A stretch of DNA of 64,000 nucleotides from Gamsiella multidivaricata (Eukaryota > Mortierellomycota > Mortierellomycetes > Mortierellales > Mortierellaceae): contig NW_026251714.1 in NCBI RefSeq assembly GCF_025024155.1, positions 620,001-684,000 of the forward strand, written 5' to 3'. A model generated the notes under the pieces. That model was not told the origin of the DNA and ran no database searches. It was given only the letters and a program-made list of their open reading frames with translations. Shown one piece after another: positions 21,380-33,684 of the stretch (its first letter is position 1; every line of letters starts with the position of its first letter). The position numbers and the translations under genes are program-made.

Positions 21380-23673
21380 ATGAGTTCCTCGCCTACCACC
21401 TCAACAACGTCTGCTCAAGCACCGTCCCTCCTTCGGATCTCACCCCAGACATTCCAGTTCACAGGTACGGAGACCAATTATTCTCCTCGGCAATCATTGC
21501 CCCAGTAACACCAACACTGAACCAGAAATGCAGCGCCCGGGGGCGATGTAGCATCGAGTATATGTGTTATATGTGCGCGGTAGCAGCAGGACTGGTCCTT
21601 GTGTGTGAGGGAGTGGGATGCTGTACCCTCTTTTCAATTTTAGGGGTGGGCGCGGAGAAAGAGAGTCGACGTAGTCCACCTATCCTTCGACCCATGCTGT
21701 AATATATTCGCCTCGTGCAAACATCTCCCTTTTATCACCTTCATGGGAATGAGAGTGGGCGGGTGGTATTTTTTCTTCTTCTTCGGGTATTCATTTTGTG
21801 CAGAAAAGTTCTGTGCTCAACGATGTGTACGACCCCAAAATGCGCTCGATGGAACGTTGGTGCCAATAATTGTGCATACAGATCCATGTTTCCCGGCTTC
21901 CAATGCGGACTGGTACCACACTGGCTCCCTTATTGGTTGGGGGTATGCAACCCACTTCTCTGTTTGTCATCTGCTCCAACCTGCATAACCAAGACGGACG
22001 AATGACAGAGCCAGAACGCACGCACACGAGAATGAAAGGAAAAAAAACACGTATACATGCACGGTCAGTTCGCTAGTTGGCTGGGTCGGCTCTGTTGGGC
22101 ATAGCCATTTCTTGGGGTCGTTGTTTTGGGCGGGAAATCTGAAAAGAGTGTTGGTAATCTTTTTACCATATCGAGCGAATTCCGCTTACCAGGCCTTTTT
22201 TTGTCATTCCTCACTTGAAAAGAATGATCGAACGAGTGTGTGGGTACGCAGGGGAGGATATGGCCAAAGCTCTTCAACGTACTATGTTTTGCGGACTCAT
22301 GAACCATTGTCCATGCTTTACTTCAATTAGCTTCCAAGGTCTCCTCGGGGTTGGTTTCAAAGCTCAAGGTCAGGAACATGCTGCAAACACCGGTCGGATA
22401 CAAGTTCAAAACCAATGCCCCTCTCAGGTATTCCGTGAAACCCGTCCTCGGAGTGCTTGCACCCGGACAATCCATCGAAGTTTTTGGTAACTTGACCGGA
22501 CTTGAGCGGATGGACTGATTTTCTATCTGCCAACCATACAACCGTTCTTAATCGCCAGCGCCTTTTATTGATTCCTTTCCTGCAGTTCGATGCGAGAGCT
22601 GGGTCAATCCTCAAGATCGATTCTTGCTGCAGAGCGTAGCCCTGGGGGAAGAAGAAAGCCTGCAGATCGATGCTGTTTCTGTAAGTTGTCTTTCTCGCCG
22701 CAATTTCTTGGCCTTGTATAAAGTGCATCCCTTTAACGCACCATTCTACCTTTTTTTTTCTTTTCTATGTCCATAGTGGAGAGAACTCGATCGCAGAAGA
22801 ATTATCGAAAACTTCATTCAATGCTCATCGTCATCGTCCCTAATAATGCGGGATCCTCAGGACGATATGGGATCTCTATCCTCGACCTCAACGTCTTCAT
22901 CAACGCGGTCCTCTCTAGTTTCATCCGCAGCATCGTCTTCAGATAAGGCGCTCCGACAACAACGACTGCACCAGCAACAGCAGCCACAGCATGTACAGTC
23001 TCAGAGCCATGGACAGAGAGTCGCTGTAGCACATGTCCATGCGGCAGGCAGAAAGATGTCGACCAGTTCCGCTGCCTCGTCCATAGCCTCATCCCCTGGG
23101 TCTTATCCAACCATGTTCCCGCCAAAGGGCGCATCAGCACCCTCACGGTTATCAACCTCAGCTTCTTCCAAAGGCGCTGCTCCAGGTAGCGGCATCAGTC
23201 CTATGGCCATCATTACCACACCTGCGAGCTACCTGGCCACGAAATTCAGCAGCTCAAATCAGACCTTCAGAACGGTCTCACGTTTCCTGGCAGTGCGGCA
23301 CTACACAAAAATGCAGGTCTTTACGGTCTCGGTCGTATGTCTCATGCTTGGCCTGCTCTTGCCGCTCGAGAAGCTTTTCTTCTTTGCCAATGGCCACACC
23401 TCCATCGGCACCGCCACGACGCAGTTCAGAGCTGGTTTCGTTGGTCAAAAAGCTGTGTTTGCGGCATCATCATCGTCATCATCGTCGTCATCAAGAGTTT
23501 TGCCTATCCTAGTAACGACTACACAGGCAGGCTCTGGTGGCGAGACCAAGAACGCTGGTTCCCCAGATTTGTCCAAGATGAATGAGATTGTGCTGGAGCA
23601 AACCTCTTCGAAGGATACGCGGCAGGATGAACCGATTGTTCTGCCTATCGTCGAGGTCGAAGGCGCTCTTTAG
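21380..23673 (+). CDS. VAP/Scs2-like MSP-domain membrane protein
   Basis: Four exons: 21380-21464, 22331-22486, 22586-22680 and 22777-23673, giving 410 residues. The MSP domain covers about residues 17-125: LLRISPQTFQF, SKLKVRNMLQTPVGYKFKT, VLAPGQSIEV and CESWVNPQDRFLLQSVAL. A Ser/Gln-rich linker follows. A single hydrophobic span (VFTVSVVCLMLGLLLPLEKL) lies at about residues 292-312 and about 95 residues follow it. VAP-family proteins sit in the ER membrane and bind FFAT-type ligands at contact sites, but they normally end at the anchor, so the long tail after the span is unusual. The first intron is 866 nt, far longer than most here. A TC-rich leader precedes the ATG. Confidence 0.9.
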
Positions 23674-24083
23674 ACATCGCCTTTCTTTTTTTCTTCTTCA
23701 TTATTGTTATTAATTCCTTTGTATTTGTATAATAAACATCTATCGACTGGTCCATTTTGTATATGTAAATACGGCAAGAAAAAGACGCGTTGAATAATAA
23801 GAACAAGAACGCTAGTGGACTAGCAGATAAAAAGGGCTTACTAGCTATGCTGTAAGCAGCAGTAGACGCGTGCTGAAGGCTATCTGAAAGATCGAAGTAA
23901 CGGCGCTACAGGTGCTACAGCTATGCCGTTCGGCAAGCACCAGTCGACAAACAATTTTTTTGAATCATCTGAATCATATCGCACTGCACTGGTGTTATTA
24001 TTTTGTTTCTTTATTCGCATTCGTAATTATGTTATGTTCTTGTTCCCATGTCCATTTTGTCACTGTACGCGTAAGCACTCCAC
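23674..24083. other. Convergent intergenic region
   Basis: The 3' ends of the MSP gene (AATAAACATC near 23731) and of PCNA. Several ACGCGT hexamers occur (near 23785, 23867 and 24065), but this is downstream of both genes. Confidence 0.6.
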
Positions 24084-25270
<1,187 letters not shown>

Positions 25271-25705
25271 TTTGAATAGCTGTATATGCGTATGGGGTCA
25301 AGGGAGAGATGGGATTGGATGCAGAGACGAGGGATGAAAAAGAACAGAGGAGGAGGAGGAGCGAGATTCAGTTGGCCCTTTATTTGGAGGAGAGGAAACA
25401 CGTCCACACGCACAAGAAAATCAAAACAAACAAAAGCGCGTATGCGACGCTTAAATGAGGATACCCCTTAAATGCCGCCAAAATGAACTCCTTCGAAACC
25501 ACGCGATAGTAACTAAGGACTACCACGCGTGTCGGCGAAACAGCAACAGCAATTGCACTGAGACAATACGATGCCAGAAACTGGCCACCGCAACAGCCCG
25601 TAGTAACCAACGCTAAAATAGGAGCCATTGTCACCCATACACGCAACCATTGTAGATATCAGAGCATGATACCAATTGAAATGCAGTACTAAAGACTGGG
25701 TGTAT
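25271..25705. promoter_or_regulatory. PCNA upstream region with an ACGCGT box
   Basis: Lies between the PCNA ATG and the 3' end of the TRM140-like gene. An ACGCGT hexamer at 25525-25530 matches the MluI cell-cycle box recognised by MBF in other fungi. Function here is inferred. Confidence 0.45.
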
Positions 25706-26150
25706 CTATACAGCAGTAGTGTTATCTGGTACAGCAGCCGGCGGATCTGAAGGTGTATTCAACGCAAGCGAACTCTCCGTCAACGTATTCTCTCCCTTGC
25801 TCTCCACTTTCCCCTCCTCGCTCGTGGATACCGTCGTTACCGAAGGCTTTCCCGGCGCCTCGCCCTCCAATGGTTTCCTGAACTTGCCCTGTAACCAAAC
25901 CCTATACATCTTCACTTTCCTCAACCGGTTAACTATCAGCCTTCTATCCACTGCATTCTGTTCAATCGTGAACTTTGATCCAAACAACCTGACGATCTCC
26001 TCAGAGTCGAAAAAGTACACCCGGGTGCCATCTCCGCGAACATAAAAGTTGTCAGACAAAAGTCGGCTCTTCTTGAACCGCAACTGGGCCATATCGTAAC
26101 GGCCATAGTCCCGGAACACGATCAGTCCCCCGGGCTTCAGCAGCTATGTC

Positions 26151-26181
<31 letters not shown>

Positions 26182-27384
26182 CGAGATCGAAAGGATCAGA
26201 ACGTGCATATCATAAGCCCTGAATGATTGACGATGAGCTCCCTGTGTACTTGTTTCAAGTATATACCTTATAGAGATTGCTCATGGCCTGGTCCCATTTA
26301 TCCGGATGAAGTGCAGACAGGACAAAGATCAACACAAGCACATCCATTGACTCCGGCTCGACCTCCGGAGGGATATCATCGCTCGCTAAATCCCATACAA
26401 AGGCCTTGCAACGCTTCTCGTTATAGTTCGGGTTATTCCTTACAACCTCCACAGCCGTGGAAGAAAAGTCACAGCCGTAGACAAATAACTCCGGGTTCTT
26501 ACTCTCAAGTAACATCGGGAACATTGTGTTTCCTGCTCCACATCCAATCTCCAACACATTCTTCTTTCCCGCCTATCCGTACAATGAAGATCATGCAAGT
26601 AAAAAGATCGTGTTAAACGATGCTATACCCTGCGCCCCTCCCGTGTGACAATTGAATTAATACACGACGAATAACGATGAACGAGCTCTCCCTACGTCAG
26701 CTTCGACCATTCGAAAGAGCTCTGGAAACTCGATGCGTAGCCAATGACGGTCCTTGAAGAACCGGTTTTCGTTCTTCGCATAGAATTTGTTCCAGTTCTC
26801 GGCCGCCTCCGCATGGTACGTAGGTACCAATTCTTCCGGAACCGGGTCCTGCCGTTGACGCTCAATCTCCTTCATCGCGTGTTGCTCCTGTTCTTCTCCC
26901 CACGGCGCGTGATCCCTATTATGATACAGACGGCGCAGAAAAAATATACAAAGAACATTTGTTCAGGTTAGATAGTACCCCCTGCAGGACTCTCTTACTC
27001 GCCCTGCATCCCTCGCAATGCTTGCTTTAGTTACCATGCGTTCTGTTCAAACACGGCAGATTCGTCCGTCAGGATCCGACCCCCAAATGGTTTCGAATCC
27101 GGTGTATTCACATCCCTCGAGCTTGATTCTTTCTTTTTGTGGTTGTCGCTGCTTGCTTTATCCTTAACCTCCTCTTTCTCCTCCTTCACATCCTTGGCAT
27201 CAGTCTGATCTACTATATTTTCCTGCACTCGTTCTATCTCCTGCTTCTTGCTCGACTGCCTGTCCTCCTCAGCCGCTAATTCTGAAAAACGCCTTTTGTT
27301 GGAAGTCTCGGTCTCGGTGGCGATATCGCTTTTCAATTGCTCCTCCTTCTGGTAGTCCTTATCGGCGCCCTCGATTCGTTCCAT
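25706..27384 (-). CDS. TRM140: tRNA N3-methylcytidine methyltransferase (Trm140/METTL2-6-8 family)
   Basis: Four exons: 27384-27035, 26915-26696, 26572-26267 and 26143-25706, giving 437 residues. A charged N-terminus precedes the family block [13 protein letters not shown]. Next are the [19 protein letters not shown] segment and motif [30 protein letters not shown] and [13 protein letters not shown] follow, then [20 protein letters not shown] and [13 protein letters not shown]. These enzymes form m3C at position 32 of tRNA anticodon loops. The C-terminal 55 residues are Ser/Thr/Glu rich and probably disordered. The ATG at 27384 is preferred; an in-frame ATG at 27483 would add 33 residues. A run of about 28 T on the sense strand sits just before the exon 4 acceptor. 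Confidence 0.95.
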
Positions 27385-27799
27385 GGTTGAGATGACTGAA
27401 GTGTAGAGCGAATGGTGTGGCAATGTTGAAGCGCCCCAACTTATTTTATTTGGATCAAGCACAGTCACTGTTTTGGCATACAATATGGACCATGGTACCA
27501 GAACGCTGAACGTACCATCTCCTCATATCCACCAAAGATGTTGTCCTTTATTCGCACAATTGCCCTCTCACTCACTCACTCACACACCCCAAAAAAAAAA
27601 AAAAAAAATCCTTGAAGGTTTATTCATTTTTTCGCCAAAAGTACTGTAATGCCTCTATGCGCGCGCTTCTATATTTCTCGCTGGATCTGCTGCTCAATAT
27701 TGTATCCTGAATCGTTTATGCAATTCGTCCTCAGTTTTCTGCGCACTCTGAACATTTTTCCGCCGCGACATACTGTGTTTCTCCTCCGCCATGACAACT
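27385..27799. other. Intergenic region between TRM140-like and NDUFB9
   Basis: Holds the TRM140-like promoter and the NDUFB9 3' end. A run of about 17 A lies near 27591. No gene recognised. Confidence 0.6.
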
Positions 27800-28572
27800 T
27801 TAGTGGTGGGCATCGATAGGCTCCTGAAGGAATCGAGGTTGAATGAAGAGAAAAGAAACAAGAATATGAGTATCGTAATTGTAAGGCGTAATAAGCAGGC
27901 AACATGCCCATACGTTGGCCAATGGCTTCTTACAGCAGTGGGAGGGTGGAGATTGCGCTCAAACTTGGAGCCACCAGGGGCAGTGGGGTCTATTGATATC
28001 GTTCAGTTGAGAATACGCAAAGCTAATGTCAGGATTGCATCCTAAAAGAAGTCAAGCCCGGCCTATCCAGGTCAATGCATTCCTGTGCAATACCCGCGCG
28101 CAACCAAATAACCGCGACCAAGTGCAACCATGACAGGCACCTGACGCCCTCTATCCCCTGAGAGTGTTATCCATACTGTATAATTAACAAAGTAATGCCG
28201 TAGTTGCATTTACTTGGCCCCGGAATAACAAAAACGTTCCCGAACCGCGTTGCATCCCGTCATGTCCTGTCTGGTGCTTGAGCACGCTCCTTTTTGATCC
28301 CGAATTCAGCTTTTTCCTTTTACATCTCCTAGAGCCTTACAAATATAGGGATCAGGATGTCTCAGCTCAGTCAACTGACGTTCAGCATCCTGGATGACTT
28401 GGGCGATCTGACGAGGCTGACGGATGTTCTTGTTAGCCTCAAACTGCATGCGGAGCTCAACGGCTTTTCTGCGGAAGAGGTTCGAGTCGATGTACCAGTC
28501 CTGCGCTGTTTTGAGCGAACGCCTGTATAGCGACTGGACCAAGCGGCGATGAGCGATCTGTGCCTCAGACAT
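27800..28572 (-). CDS. NDUFB9: NADH:ubiquinone oxidoreductase LYR subunit NDUFB9 (B22)
   Basis: Three exons, 28572-28341, 27989-27934 and 27823-27800, give 103 residues. Exon 1 has the LYR motif at residues 15-17 (SLYRRSLKTAQDW), RMQFEANKNIR and ELRHPDPY. The simple open frame would end in unrelated sequence, but a GTAAGG donor after PYI joins a 56-nt exon coding PTAPGGSKFERNLHPPTA, the conserved family C-terminus. A second donor (GTAAGA) leads to a 24-nt last exon coding EPIDAHH and a stop. All phases agree. The protein is an accessory subunit of the membrane arm of complex I and carries acyl carrier protein in the family. It is divergent from TYW2, 219 bp away. The 351-nt first intron is long. 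Confidence 0.9.
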
Positions 28573-28791
28573 GATGATGGATAGATGGGGTTTGTGGAGT
28601 GGAGTGATGAGTGTTTGAACTATGAGGAGACTTCGGAGTAGTGGTGTTGGTCGCGATCATTTTGGGATCCATTTCCGGATGGCTTAGTTTATGAAAGTCA
28701 TTTTGGGGGTAAAAGTCCCAAGTACAACACAGACATCGTATGCTATCACAACCAAAACGGAGCAGGACGAGAACAAGGACAAGAACATAAG
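28573..28791. promoter_or_regulatory. Bidirectional promoter of NDUFB9 and TYW2
   Basis: Only 219 bp separate the two divergent ATGs, so both genes must share this control region. No clear TATA box is visible. Confidence 0.6.
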
Positions 28792-30621
28792 ATGACATCA
28801 ATGACGGTACCCGTGGTGCTGGCACCCGCGAACTTGACGAAGTCCTTGAAGATCATCCTCGACAACACTGGACACCGTGACAAGACCCGGCTTATAGCCC
28901 GCTATAACCGCGTTCTGTCCACACAGACGGGGTCTGATCCTCAGGGCAAGGCTACATTGGACCAGGACGGATACGACCTGTCTTCATATATGGCCATGGC
29001 ACTTTTACCCATCGATATTCATCTGCAACTTCAGAGCAATGGCGATACACAACGGATATCACTGTGGCAGATACTCCAGGACCCAGCATCATCACCACTG
29101 TCGTCCCTTGAATGGCCAGCACCAATATCCGATCCAACAATTCAAAAGTCCATCTTCCTCACCTGGATGCAGTCTTCCGCCTTCACAATGCCCAAGCATC
29201 TTCTCACCCAAACACCTCTCGAAAATCTACAGCATAACATCGCCACCTTTCTCCTCCCGTTCCTCAGATCTTGGGCTTCTTCCTCTAACAGCGACGCCGG
29301 CGACCAAGATCAAGATCTCCTCTCACCGGACACCTTGCCTCAATTGATCGCCTCCATCCCCCAGAAATGGGAGCACTACTCGGATTTCACACTACTCCCA
29401 TCAAACGCCTTCCTTATAGCACCTTGGCCTACGGTCCTAAAGTGCCTTGTATTACTGGATCGAGCACAAGGCTATAAGAACAATTTCATGCAACAATGGG
29501 ACCAACTGATCCAAGAGGCTCTACACTCAACTCATATCGCCCGCAAGGCTGCCATTCCCGTCCAAGATATCCTCCGCCGACCTAAGATCCGACCGCTCAC
29601 AGGCGACTGGGGCTTACATAACCGTTACAAATCCTGGATCGAGCACGACCTCACACTTTTGGAGCACCAGCACATCCCCACCACTGAATCCGCTAACGGC
29701 CATGATGACACCATCCTCACCCACGAGCAAGATACCACCTCCCTCACTCGATCCAATATCTCTCAAACCTACTGGTCAGGAACCTGTCAAAATCATGTCC
29801 ACTACCGCTGGTCTCCGATGTTCACCATGTTCTCTGCCGGCAATATCACTGAAAAGGAACGCATCGCCAACTCAAAGTCAATCTTTGACGCCCGGGACAA
29901 GGTCGTCGTCGACCTCTACGCTGGGATAGGATATTTCTCCCTCGTCTACCTCGTCCATGCAGGTGCGAAAATCGTCCACGCATGTGAATGGAACCCCTGG
30001 AGCGTCGAAGGTCTCTTACAGGGTGCGGACAGAAACCACATCTCTTGGAAGGCCTATCAAGGACCCGCTGTCGCTCGATCCTTGTACAGCAGCAGCAGCA
30101 CACCTCAGGAGTTAGAGCAACAGCCGCCGTTCAGAGAGAAAGATCACCCACAGCCGACTCCCGGCAAGAAGCCAAAGAACTTTGGTAAATTAATCGTCTA
30201 CCCAGGAGACAACGCCCAATGGATCACATTCTTTGAAAACCAAGCCCATCACGTCAACCTCGGCTTGATCCCTTCCGCAGAACCAGGTTGGGTTCTGGGT
30301 GTAAGAGCCCTATGCTCAAATGAGGGCGGCTACTTGCATATTCACCATAACATCCGCGTCGGCGAGGAAGAAACTTTCAAGACCTATCTCCTCCAATCTT
30401 TACGGGAACTGTTTGCGCAATGGAAGCGGTGCGAGCCTTGGTCATCCTCTTCTCCATCATCGCCAGGTACCAATGCTGACTGTTACAGACCATGGTCGAT
30501 CGATATTAGGCACATGGAAAACGTCAAAAGTTTTGCTCCCTTGGTCTTCCATTACGTCCTCGATATCGAGTGCCGACCACCTTCCCATGGCGTTACGGAT
30601 GCATCGTGTATTAGCGCTTGA
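28792..30621 (+). CDS. TYW2: tRNA wybutosine-synthesizing protein 2 (Trm12/TYW2)
   Basis: An intronless frame of 609 residues. The N-terminal half is divergent. The conserved part has RPLTGDWGLHNRYKSWIE, a SPMFTMFSAGNITEKERIA segment, then the SAM motif VVDLYAGIGYFSLVYLVHAG at about residue 374, ACEWNPWSVEGLL, GLIPSAEPGW and VLGVRALCSNEGGYLHIHHN. TYW2 transfers the 3-amino-3-carboxypropyl group from SAM to the imG-14 base at position 37 of tRNA-Phe, in the wybutosine pathway. A Ser/Pro-rich insertion lies within the catalytic half. The absence of introns is notable beside multi-exon neighbours. The ATG at 28801 is an alternative start three codons in. Confidence 0.93.
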   Translation: MTSMTVPVVLAPANLTKSLKIILDNTGHRDKTRLIARYNRVLSTQTGSDPQGKATLDQDGYDLSSYMAMALLPIDIHLQLQSNGDTQRISLWQILQDPASSPLSSLEWPAPISDPTIQKSIFLTWMQSSAFTMPKHLLTQTPLENLQHNIATFLLPFLRSWASSSNSDAGDQDQDLLSPDTLPQLIASIPQKWEHYSDFTLLPSNAFLIAPWPTVLKCLVLLDRAQGYKNNFMQQWDQLIQEALHSTHIARKAAIPVQDILRRPKIRPLTGDWGLHNRYKSWIEHDLTLLEHQHIPTTESANGHDDTILTHEQDTTSLTRSNISQTYWSGTCQNHVHYRWSPMFTMFSAGNITEKERIANSKSIFDARDKVVVDLYAGIGYFSLVYLVHAGAKIVHACEWNPWSVEGLLQGADRNHISWKAYQGPAVARSLYSSSSTPQELEQQPPFREKDHPQPTPGKKPKNFGKLIVYPGDNAQWITFFENQAHHVNLGLIPSAEPGWVLGVRALCSNEGGYLHIHHNIRVGEEETFKTYLLQSLRELFAQWKRCEPWSSSSPSSPGTNADCYRPWSIDIRHMENVKSFAPLVFHYVLDIECRPPSHGVTDASCISA

Positions 30622-30765
30622 TATTGTTGCTTTATTCCAAGTGAATGTAATATATAATATACAGGTGTCGAGACGATGAGGAAGGAAAATAAAAAGAAAG
30701 AAGAAAAAGAAAAAGAAAAAAAGAAAGTACGAGCCTATTCACCTCAACATGAAACCAGTCGGTAC

Positions 30766-33684
30766 TTATAGCTTCTTCGCCTTCTTGGCCAAAGGCCCAT
30801 CCAACCCATCCGCTCCATCTATCGACATCGACCTTGACCTCGCATTTGACACCGGCGACCCGTCCGTCGACGATGAAGCCGGCGTCAACACCGGTGTAGC
30901 CGCCGTTGTTCTCAAATTCGATCCCGGCGGCGCAAGACCCTTCACCATTGCCTCAGTCGACGAAGATGCCATCGTCACATTCTGCCCCTTCGCTAATGGA
31001 CTCGGTTGATGCACACGCGCTAGCTCGCGCTCGCGTGGGATCGGCCAAGCAAACGCCGAACTGGGTTGTGCACTCGTAGGCGTCTGACCAAATACAATCG
31101 GACTCAGTTCTGCTTGCGAGGCATAAAACTCAGGATAGAACGTCGAAGGCGACGGCAGGTTCTTTGCAAACTGTGAAGGAAGGGTCGAAGACATTGGCGC
31201 CGATTCAAACGGACGCTTTTGGATCTATACATTTGCACATTTATATGATCAGGCGGTAGAATGATTAGCAAGGAAATAGGAACCGCAAAGTACGAGTCAT
31301 ACAACGACAAGGTTAAGCATCGGTACTTACAGGTGGCAACTCGCTGGACTCTTCCGTCTTGATCATGGCGCCCGTTAACGTCGTGTTCTCAGTTTTGATG
31401 ATTGCGTCTGCCAACGTAGTACTGTCCTTGCCCTCCATTGGGATCTGCACACGAAGTTTCGGCTTCTTGATTCCGTTCGTAGGACTAAGCACCGGCGACG
31501 AAGCTCCTGCAACTGACACCATCGACGTTGATGTGGCAGTACTGATCATAATTGTCGACCCATCCGTCACTGTCATCGGCGTGCTATCTTCTGGCATGGA
31601 TGAATGACTCCCCTTCATAATATTGTTGTGACCCAACAGCGGTGAGGATGACTGAGAAATATCTGGAGTTTGTTGCTGCTGCGGCTGTGACGTCTGCTGG
31701 TACTGCTGCTGCTGTTGTTGCGGCTGGTGCTGGAACTGCTGCACTGGCTGTGGCAAAAGCTGTTGCTGTTGCATAGGCATCGACATCGGTGTTGACATTG
31801 GGATCTGAAGTGTCTGTCCGTTCTGGGGTTGAGATAGAGCCCGGTTCATAAACATTGGCGAGGGTGATTGGAACTGCTGTGATTGGTATGGTCTCCCCTG
31901 TGGAGGAATCTATTTGCCACGAAGAAATGTTACGATTAGCATATGCATCCCATATCCTTATTGTCGCACCTTCATATACCATACGCTAGACCATGGGCAT
32001 ACCTGATGCATCGGCTGTGGGCTCATACTCATCTGAGGCTGCTGAAAGGGCTGAAACTGTTGCTGTTGTTGATGTTGTTGCTGTTGCTGTTGTTGTTGCA
32101 GCTGTAACTGCTGTTGCTGCTGCTGAAATTGCTGCTGCTGCTGCTGCTGGAGCTGCTGTTGTTGTTGTTGCTGTTGTTGCTGTTGCTGTTGCTGTTGATG
32201 CTGTTGTTGTTGTTGTTGTTGTTGAAAGAATAACTGCTGCTGTTGCTGTTGCTGTTGCTGGTTAGCATATTGTTGCTGGTGCTGGTGTTGCTGCTGCCTA
32301 TATTGCTGATCTAGTGGTGCCTGCTGATACTGAAATGCATCGTACTGCTGTGGGTGAACAACCACGTTCGGCGGCATCTGATACGGACTCCTTGGCATAT
32401 GTGTTGGCATCGAAGGCGGCGTGTGCGCCAGACTGGGCGGATGTGAGGGCGGCGTCTGCAGTGTGGCCTGGCCAGGGGTGTGATGTGCCGAGGTCTTTGC
32501 CATCGATTGTGGTTGGGGCGTCACGGACATGATACTCCTGTCATCACCACCTCCCGACAGGCCATCCTCGTCCTCTTCCTCTTCCTTGTTTTCGGTTGCG
32601 GTCAAAAACTCCTTGTTCGTATACGTCTCGCATGAATCATTGTACTAGATGGAAAAATAGGAAACAAGGCCGGAAAAGGGATCAAACACCGGATTAGTAA
32701 CTCGCGATATGCGCCATATATTCAGTCGCAGGAGAGACCACGATCGGCGACACAAAAGAAGCAGCGGCCACGTGCACTTGTGCGCCCCTTGGATGACCCG
32801 TGGGATGTCCATTCAAACCAAGCGGAGCATCTATTTAGGCACAGTACCTCGGTGTATCGGAGGAGGATCGAGTCGATGTCGTGGGACGAATACTGGACCA
32901 GCTTGTTGTTCGAGTTGAAAATGATAAGACCGATCTGGCAGTCGCAGAGCACACTGAGCTCCATCGCCTTCTTCATCAATCCAAAGCGTCGCTTTTGGAA
33001 CGTAACCTGATAGTCAAAAAGAAGTTCTCTTGCTGATTAGATATCGTTCTGCAAGCAGTGATTTCGACTCGAATAAGGACACCGCCTTTTACAAAGATCG
33101 GGCGCCATAGAAAACTCATAGAAATATATATAAACACGCAACTCTCTCTCTCACACTTTCACACCCACAACCAAAGTAGAAGTACAAAGGAGTACTTGGA
33201 CCAAGTTGAATGAAGTTAGTGCTGTCCCCACACACACCAAGAAGGGCCCTGACCTGACGGCGTAGTTCTCATTCATTTCCTTAATCCCCCTCCTGCTATT
33301 TTTAAAAACAAGAGTGTGGTCGAGAAATAGATAGTGAACGGTGAACAAGGATAAAAAAAGAAGAACAGAAAAAAAAGGAATATGACATTCTTCGAATCGT
33401 TGCATCGGATCCATCTCCAACCTCTCCTCTTCTCCACTTCTTCACATCCGTCCCCTTTTCTCAGCTCTTGTCCTACTGGTTTTCCACACGTCGCTCTGTT
33501 TTTACCACCGCCTTTTGTTCACTCGGTTAGTCTCACTCTTTTTTTCTTTTTTTTTTGCACATCTCACACTCGCACACTCTGTGTTACCCCTCCTCTGCTA
33601 GCCCCAACTAGAAAAGAAAAGGCTTTGTACCTGGCGGTTACGCTCGTCCATGATGGTCTTGATTTGAATCTTTTTACGTCCCAT
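30766..33684 (-). CDS. MEF2-type MADS-box transcription factor with polyQ tracts
   Basis: Five exons: 33684-33631, 33006-32848, 32644-32003, 31909-31331 and 31224-30766, giving 630 residues. Residues 1-58 are the MADS box: [18 protein letters not shown], then [20 protein letters not shown] and [31 protein letters not shown] is the MEF2-style extension. The rest is disordered: Pro/His/Gln-rich, with long glutamine tracts of mixed CAA/CAG codons at about 32040-32310 and 31670-31790. A C-terminal KKAKK cluster could be a nuclear signal. Family relatives (Rlm1/Smp1, MEF2) act in stress and cell-wall signalling downstream of MAP kinases. Intron 1 is 624 nt, unusually long, and splits the MADS box after residue 18. 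Confidence 0.95.

Noticed and set aside
27085..27105. tRNA-like GGTTTCGAATCC
   Set aside because: It lies inside the TRM140 coding exon with no acceptor or anticodon arms around it.
31993..32268. Ala/Val-rich and Asn/Ser-rich frames over the polyQ region
   Set aside because: Shadows of the Gln-coding repeats of the MADS gene, which has conserved flanking exons.
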